From: an uncultured Clostridium sp.
GTDB taxonomy: Bacteria; Bacillota; Clostridia; TANB77; CAG-508
Assembly: GCA_900553405.1 (NCBI GenBank)
Contig: USDF01000050.1
Coordinates: 1-9,329 of the forward strand
Reading direction: 5' to 3'
DNA: 9,329 nucleotides
A program made the translations under genes and the position numbers. How positions within the stretch are numbered: the first letter of the stretch is position 1; every line of letters starts with the position of its first letter. Shown here one piece after another: positions 7,172-9,329 of this stretch. The notes under the pieces were generated by a model, which ran no database searches, was not told the DNA's origin, and saw nothing but the letters and a program-made list of their open reading frames with translations.

Positions 7172-7554
7172 TTCATTTTTTCACCACCCATTGGACCAAA
7201 ATTTTCCATAATTGAACTCATATTAAGAAGCTGTATATATTGGTCGACCTTTTGCTTTCTACTAGGCTTTAAATATGGCTTTAAAGAGAGTAGCAAATTA
7301 GATCGAGGATTATTCTTATTATTATTCATATTCTCCATAACTTGTTTTATTTTTAAAATCGTATTCATATCTATATTGCCAAAAGGGCTATTTTGCTCAG
7401 AATTATTTCCAAAATTATTTCCAAACAAATTCTCAAAATTAAAATTATTATTGTTATCAGAATTACCAGAATTGTTACCATTATTATTGTTGTTTTTAAA
7501 AGAAGAAACAAATTCTTCAAAATCTGGAAAAGAGGAATTAACATTATTATTCAT
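7168..7554 (-). CDS. Hypothetical protein, Asn-rich with conserved-looking C-terminus
   Basis: The 128-residue product has an acidic N-terminus (FPDFEEFVSSF, 9-19) and an Asn/Gly/Ser-rich linker (about 21-55). The more structured part (about 60-115) contains IKQVMENMNNNKNNPRSN, then LLLSLKPYLKPSRKQKVDQY. The latter half is basic and probably helical and looks conserved. No signal peptide or membrane helix is seen. The start at 7554 is supported by GAGGTGAT (7561-7568) six bases upstream. It is the first gene of a two-gene operon with the overlapping 151-residue gene. I do not recognise a named family; a sporulation or cell-envelope role is only a guess from the class of organism. Confidence 0.75.
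   Translation of the reverse strand: MNNNVNSSFPDFEEFVSSFKNNNNNGNNSGNSDNNNNFNFENLFGNNFGNNSEQNSPFGNIDMNTILKIKQVMENMNNNKNNPRSNLLLSLKPYLKPSRKQKVDQYIQLLNMSSIMENFGPMGGEKMK
7390..7494 (-). repeat. Low-complexity Asn-codon tract
   Basis: Runs of AAT/AAC codons, mixed with GGT/GGC-type and TCT/AGT-type codons, encode residues 21-55 of the 128-residue protein, including runs of five and four Asn. On the plus strand this appears as TTATTATTG-like trinucleotide repeats. Such tracts can change length by replication slippage in whole codons without breaking the frame. Confidence 0.6.
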
Positions 7555-7579
7555 AGATAAATCACCTCGTATAACTAAT

Positions 7580-7608
7580 AATATGCGGAAAACTAAAAAG
7601 TGTTACAA
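7580..7608 (-). promoter_or_regulatory. Possible promoter of the minus-strand gene pair
   Basis: On the minus strand TTGTAA (7603-7608), a 17-base spacer and CATATT (7580-7585) could be a housekeeping promoter. The start would be near 7573, just before GAGGTGAT. The same bases also read AC, 16 bases, then CATATTATT, which is one mismatch from the Bacillus SigK pattern (AC-N16-CATANNNTA). The two readings cannot be told apart by eye, and both are weak in this AT-rich context. Confidence 0.3.
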
Positions 7609-7702
7609 AAAAGTGAAAATTAAGCAAACTTTAAATAAAAGTTCTGTTTGATACAAAAAGATAAATATAAAAAAGTATATAAAATTTACTAATTTAACAA
7701 AA

Positions 7703-7730
7703 TTGTAATATTGTAACAAAAATTTAATAT
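7703..7730 (+). promoter_or_regulatory. Possible promoter for the secreted protein gene
   Basis: TTGTAA (7703-7708), a 16-base spacer and TAATAT (7725-7730) resemble a SigA promoter. Transcription would then begin near 7737, leaving an untranslated leader of about 165 bases. A second option is the consensus TATAAT at 7838-7843, which has no good -35 box and would give a leader of about 50 bases. In such AT-rich DNA, chance matches are common. Confidence 0.35.
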
Positions 7731-7902
7731 AAAGTCTCCAAAAATAGCTTCCGTAAACGAAAAATAGTAATACCAACATCTACAAGAATTACAACTATTG
7801 AAAACAAAAAAATAATATGCAAAAATGTAAATAAATATATAATAAGCACGAATTATGTCTATAAGATATAACAGTTATTGTTTAACCTAGGAGGAAAGTT
7901 GT

Positions 7903-9329
7903 ATGAAAATGGGTAAAATGAAAATTGTAGCAAGTTTACTAGTTTTTGCGTTAATGTTCAGCTATTTTAGTATTATACAAAATGCAATAGCAAGTAGCAT
8001 AGAGGATCAAACTAGTAAAACAAATCAAGCAAATGTAGAATTTGACACATATTTCATGGAAAATGGTCAAAAAGTACATTCTAGCATTAAAACTATAGGA
8101 GAAGAAAATTATATATATGCTACTGTAGCAGTAAAAAATGTGGGATACTTAAAGAATGCAAAAATAGAATTAGATAATCCTAATTTTAAAATTGCAGACA
8201 ATTTTACTGCAAAAGAAGTATCAAAAGTAGAAAATAATGCTATTTCATTTAATCAAATAAAAAGCGGGAACACAGCAACAATATCAATTCCAGTTCAAAT
8301 GATAGTTAGTGAAAACATAGATTTAACACAATTCAATAAGGAAAATACAATAAAATTCACTGCTACATATGTAGATGGAAATGGAAACGAAAAGCAAGTA
8401 AGAAAAGATATAACAATACAATTATCATGGACAGCAGAAAAACTTGCTGAATTAAATGTGCAAATTTTAAAATTCGTACAATTTAGTGCTAATAATAAGC
8501 AAAATGTAATGCTACAAACAATTTTGCAATCATACCTAAAAGATAACAACTTACCAGTAAAAGAAAATAGAATAGAAATAATAGTTCCAACAATAGATAA
8601 TGAAAAACCAAGTGAAGTAAAAGTAATAGCAAATACAACTAAAGCAACTAATGGAGATGAAACAGGAACAAAATTTACAAGTGATAATTATACATATGAT
8701 AAAGAAGCCGGAAAACTAACAATAATAGTAAATAATGAAGAACAAGAAAACAAAATATCTTGGATGAAAAACGCAATTGACGAATTTGTTATAACATATG
8801 TGTATGAAAATAAACAAATAACAGGAACAGATTTACCAATAACATTAAAAACAAATTCAGAATTAACAATATATGAAGCAAGCCAAACAAATGCAACAAA
8901 AAAATTAGAAGGACAAGCAACTTTAAATAATAGTGTAGGAAATTTAACAGATTTTGAAGTAAAGACAACAGAAAAATTAAGCAAAGGTCAAATATATGCA
9001 AACTATGAAGCAGAAACTAAAAGAGAAACAGAATATAAAGAAGAAATAGTAACAAATGTGGCTCTTACAAATGTAGGAGAAACAGATATAGTAAACAAAA
9101 TAACATTAGAACTTAATGCAGATAATTTTATAACTGAAAATAATTCAAAAGCACCAACAACAGTTTCTAATAACAACTATGTATATTTTAAAGAATTAAA
9201 AATATCAAAATTAAACTTTGATAAAATTTTATCTGAAGAAGGTAATATTAAAATTTATAATGGAACAACTTTAATTGCAACAATAGACAAAAACATGCAA
9301 GTAGATAATGAGCAAAACTATGTAGTAGA
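7903..9329 (+). CDS. Large secreted surface protein, 3' end outside window
   Basis: At least 475 residues are open to the window edge. The start has a perfect AGGAGG (7889-7894) eight bases upstream. Residues 1-30 form a signal peptide: basic start, hydrophobic core and an AIA cleavage site after A30. The mature part is Asn/Lys/Thr/Glu-rich and beta-strand-like. Two stretches carry an NVG motif followed by a strand (VKNVG from 77; LTNVG from 388), as in CARDB/DUF11-like extracellular beta-sandwiches. Segments such as LPVKENRIEIIVP followed by TNGDETG and ISWMKNAIDEFVITY (W287) recall very large repetitive surface proteins I associate with uncultured gut Clostridia. An adhesin or wall-associated role is inferred. 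No catalytic motif is seen. The wall anchor, if any, lies beyond the window. Confidence 0.8.
   Translation, partial: MKMGKMKIVASLLVFALMFSYFSIIQNAIASSIEDQTSKTNQANVEFDTYFMENGQKVHSSIKTIGEENYIYATVAVKNVGYLKNAKIELDNPNFKIADNFTAKEVSKVENNAISFNQIKSGNTATISIPVQMIVSENIDLTQFNKENTIKFTATYVDGNGNEKQVRKDITIQLSWTAEKLAELNVQILKFVQFSANNKQNVMLQTILQSYLKDNNLPVKENRIEIIVPTIDNEKPSEVKVIANTTKATNGDETGTKFTSDNYTYDKEAGKLTIIVNNEEQENKISWMKNAIDEFVITYVYENKQITGTDLPITLKTNSELTIYEASQTNATKKLEGQATLNNSVGNLTDFEVKTTEKLSKGQIYANYEAETKRETEYKEEIVTNVALTNVGETDIVNKITLELNADNFITENNSKAPTTVSNNNYVYFKELKISKLNFDKILSEEGNIKIYNGTTLIATIDKNMQVDNEQNYVV

Larger units (their letters stand above)
7555..7902. other. 348-base AT-rich divergent intergenic region
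   Basis: This stretch separates the minus-strand gene pair from the plus-strand secreted protein. I see possible promoters in both directions but no convincing gene, terminator or known riboswitch. A 22-codon frame (ATG 7583 to TGA 7651) lacks a ribosome binding site and lies over the minus-strand promoter region, so I do not call it. Confidence 0.6.

Noticed and set aside
7583..7651. 22-codon ORF beginning ATG-CGG in the divergent intergenic region
   Set aside because: It would be a third in-frame CGG, but there is no ribosome binding site, the frame overlaps the likely minus-strand promoter, and it continues from an antisense frame.
7761..7902. Riboswitch or structured RNA in the leader of the secreted protein gene
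   Set aside because: I found no known aptamer motif and no strong stem; the region is plain AT-rich sequence.

Overview
This window comes from a very AT-rich, low-GC Gram-positive genome, most likely a member of the Clostridia and possibly an uncultured gut-type lineage. The evidence is the gene order (small DUF4321-type membrane protein, radC, mreB, mreC, mreD, PBP2/mrdA, minC), AGGAGG-type ribosome binding sites, and strong preference for AGA, ATA and AAA codons. The species cannot be named from the sequence.

Bases 1-6717 hold one plus-strand cell-shape operon. A near-consensus housekeeping promoter (165-193) is followed by a DUF4321-like membrane protein, radC, mreB, mreC, mreD, mrdA (PBP2, class B penicillin-binding protein) and minC. 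A perfect palindromic terminator (6691-6717) closes it. The products are the core of the rod complex (elongasome): MreB filaments, the MreC/MreD membrane partners and the PBP2 transpeptidase that builds the side wall. MinC is an FtsZ inhibitor that helps place the septum. The usual minD and minE do not follow minC.

The most striking observation is that mreB and mreC are each broken by one extra base and are otherwise intact. Both breaks have the same form, codon-C-GGA: TTA-C-GGA at 1402-1408 and TCA-C-GGA at 2517-2523. In each, the zero-frame codon at the break is CGG, and skipping the C restores a glycine codon and the full protein. By my reading these are the only two in-frame CGG codons in about 2,760 codons of the window. 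Every other CGG triplet inside a gene is out of frame. This fits +1 recoding at an unassigned or starved CGG codon, or a four-base CGGA codon, better than two unrelated mutations. Sequencing error has not been excluded.

Bases 6716-7554 hold two overlapping minus-strand genes of unknown function. One product is Asn-rich with a conserved-looking C-terminus. The other is Asn/Tyr/His-rich with a hydrophobic C-terminus. A 348-base AT-rich intergenic region (7555-7902) carries possible divergent promoters. From 7903 to the window end runs a large secreted, probably surface-located, beta-sandwich-type protein that is cut off by the window edge. I see no tRNA, rRNA, CRISPR array or insertion sequence.
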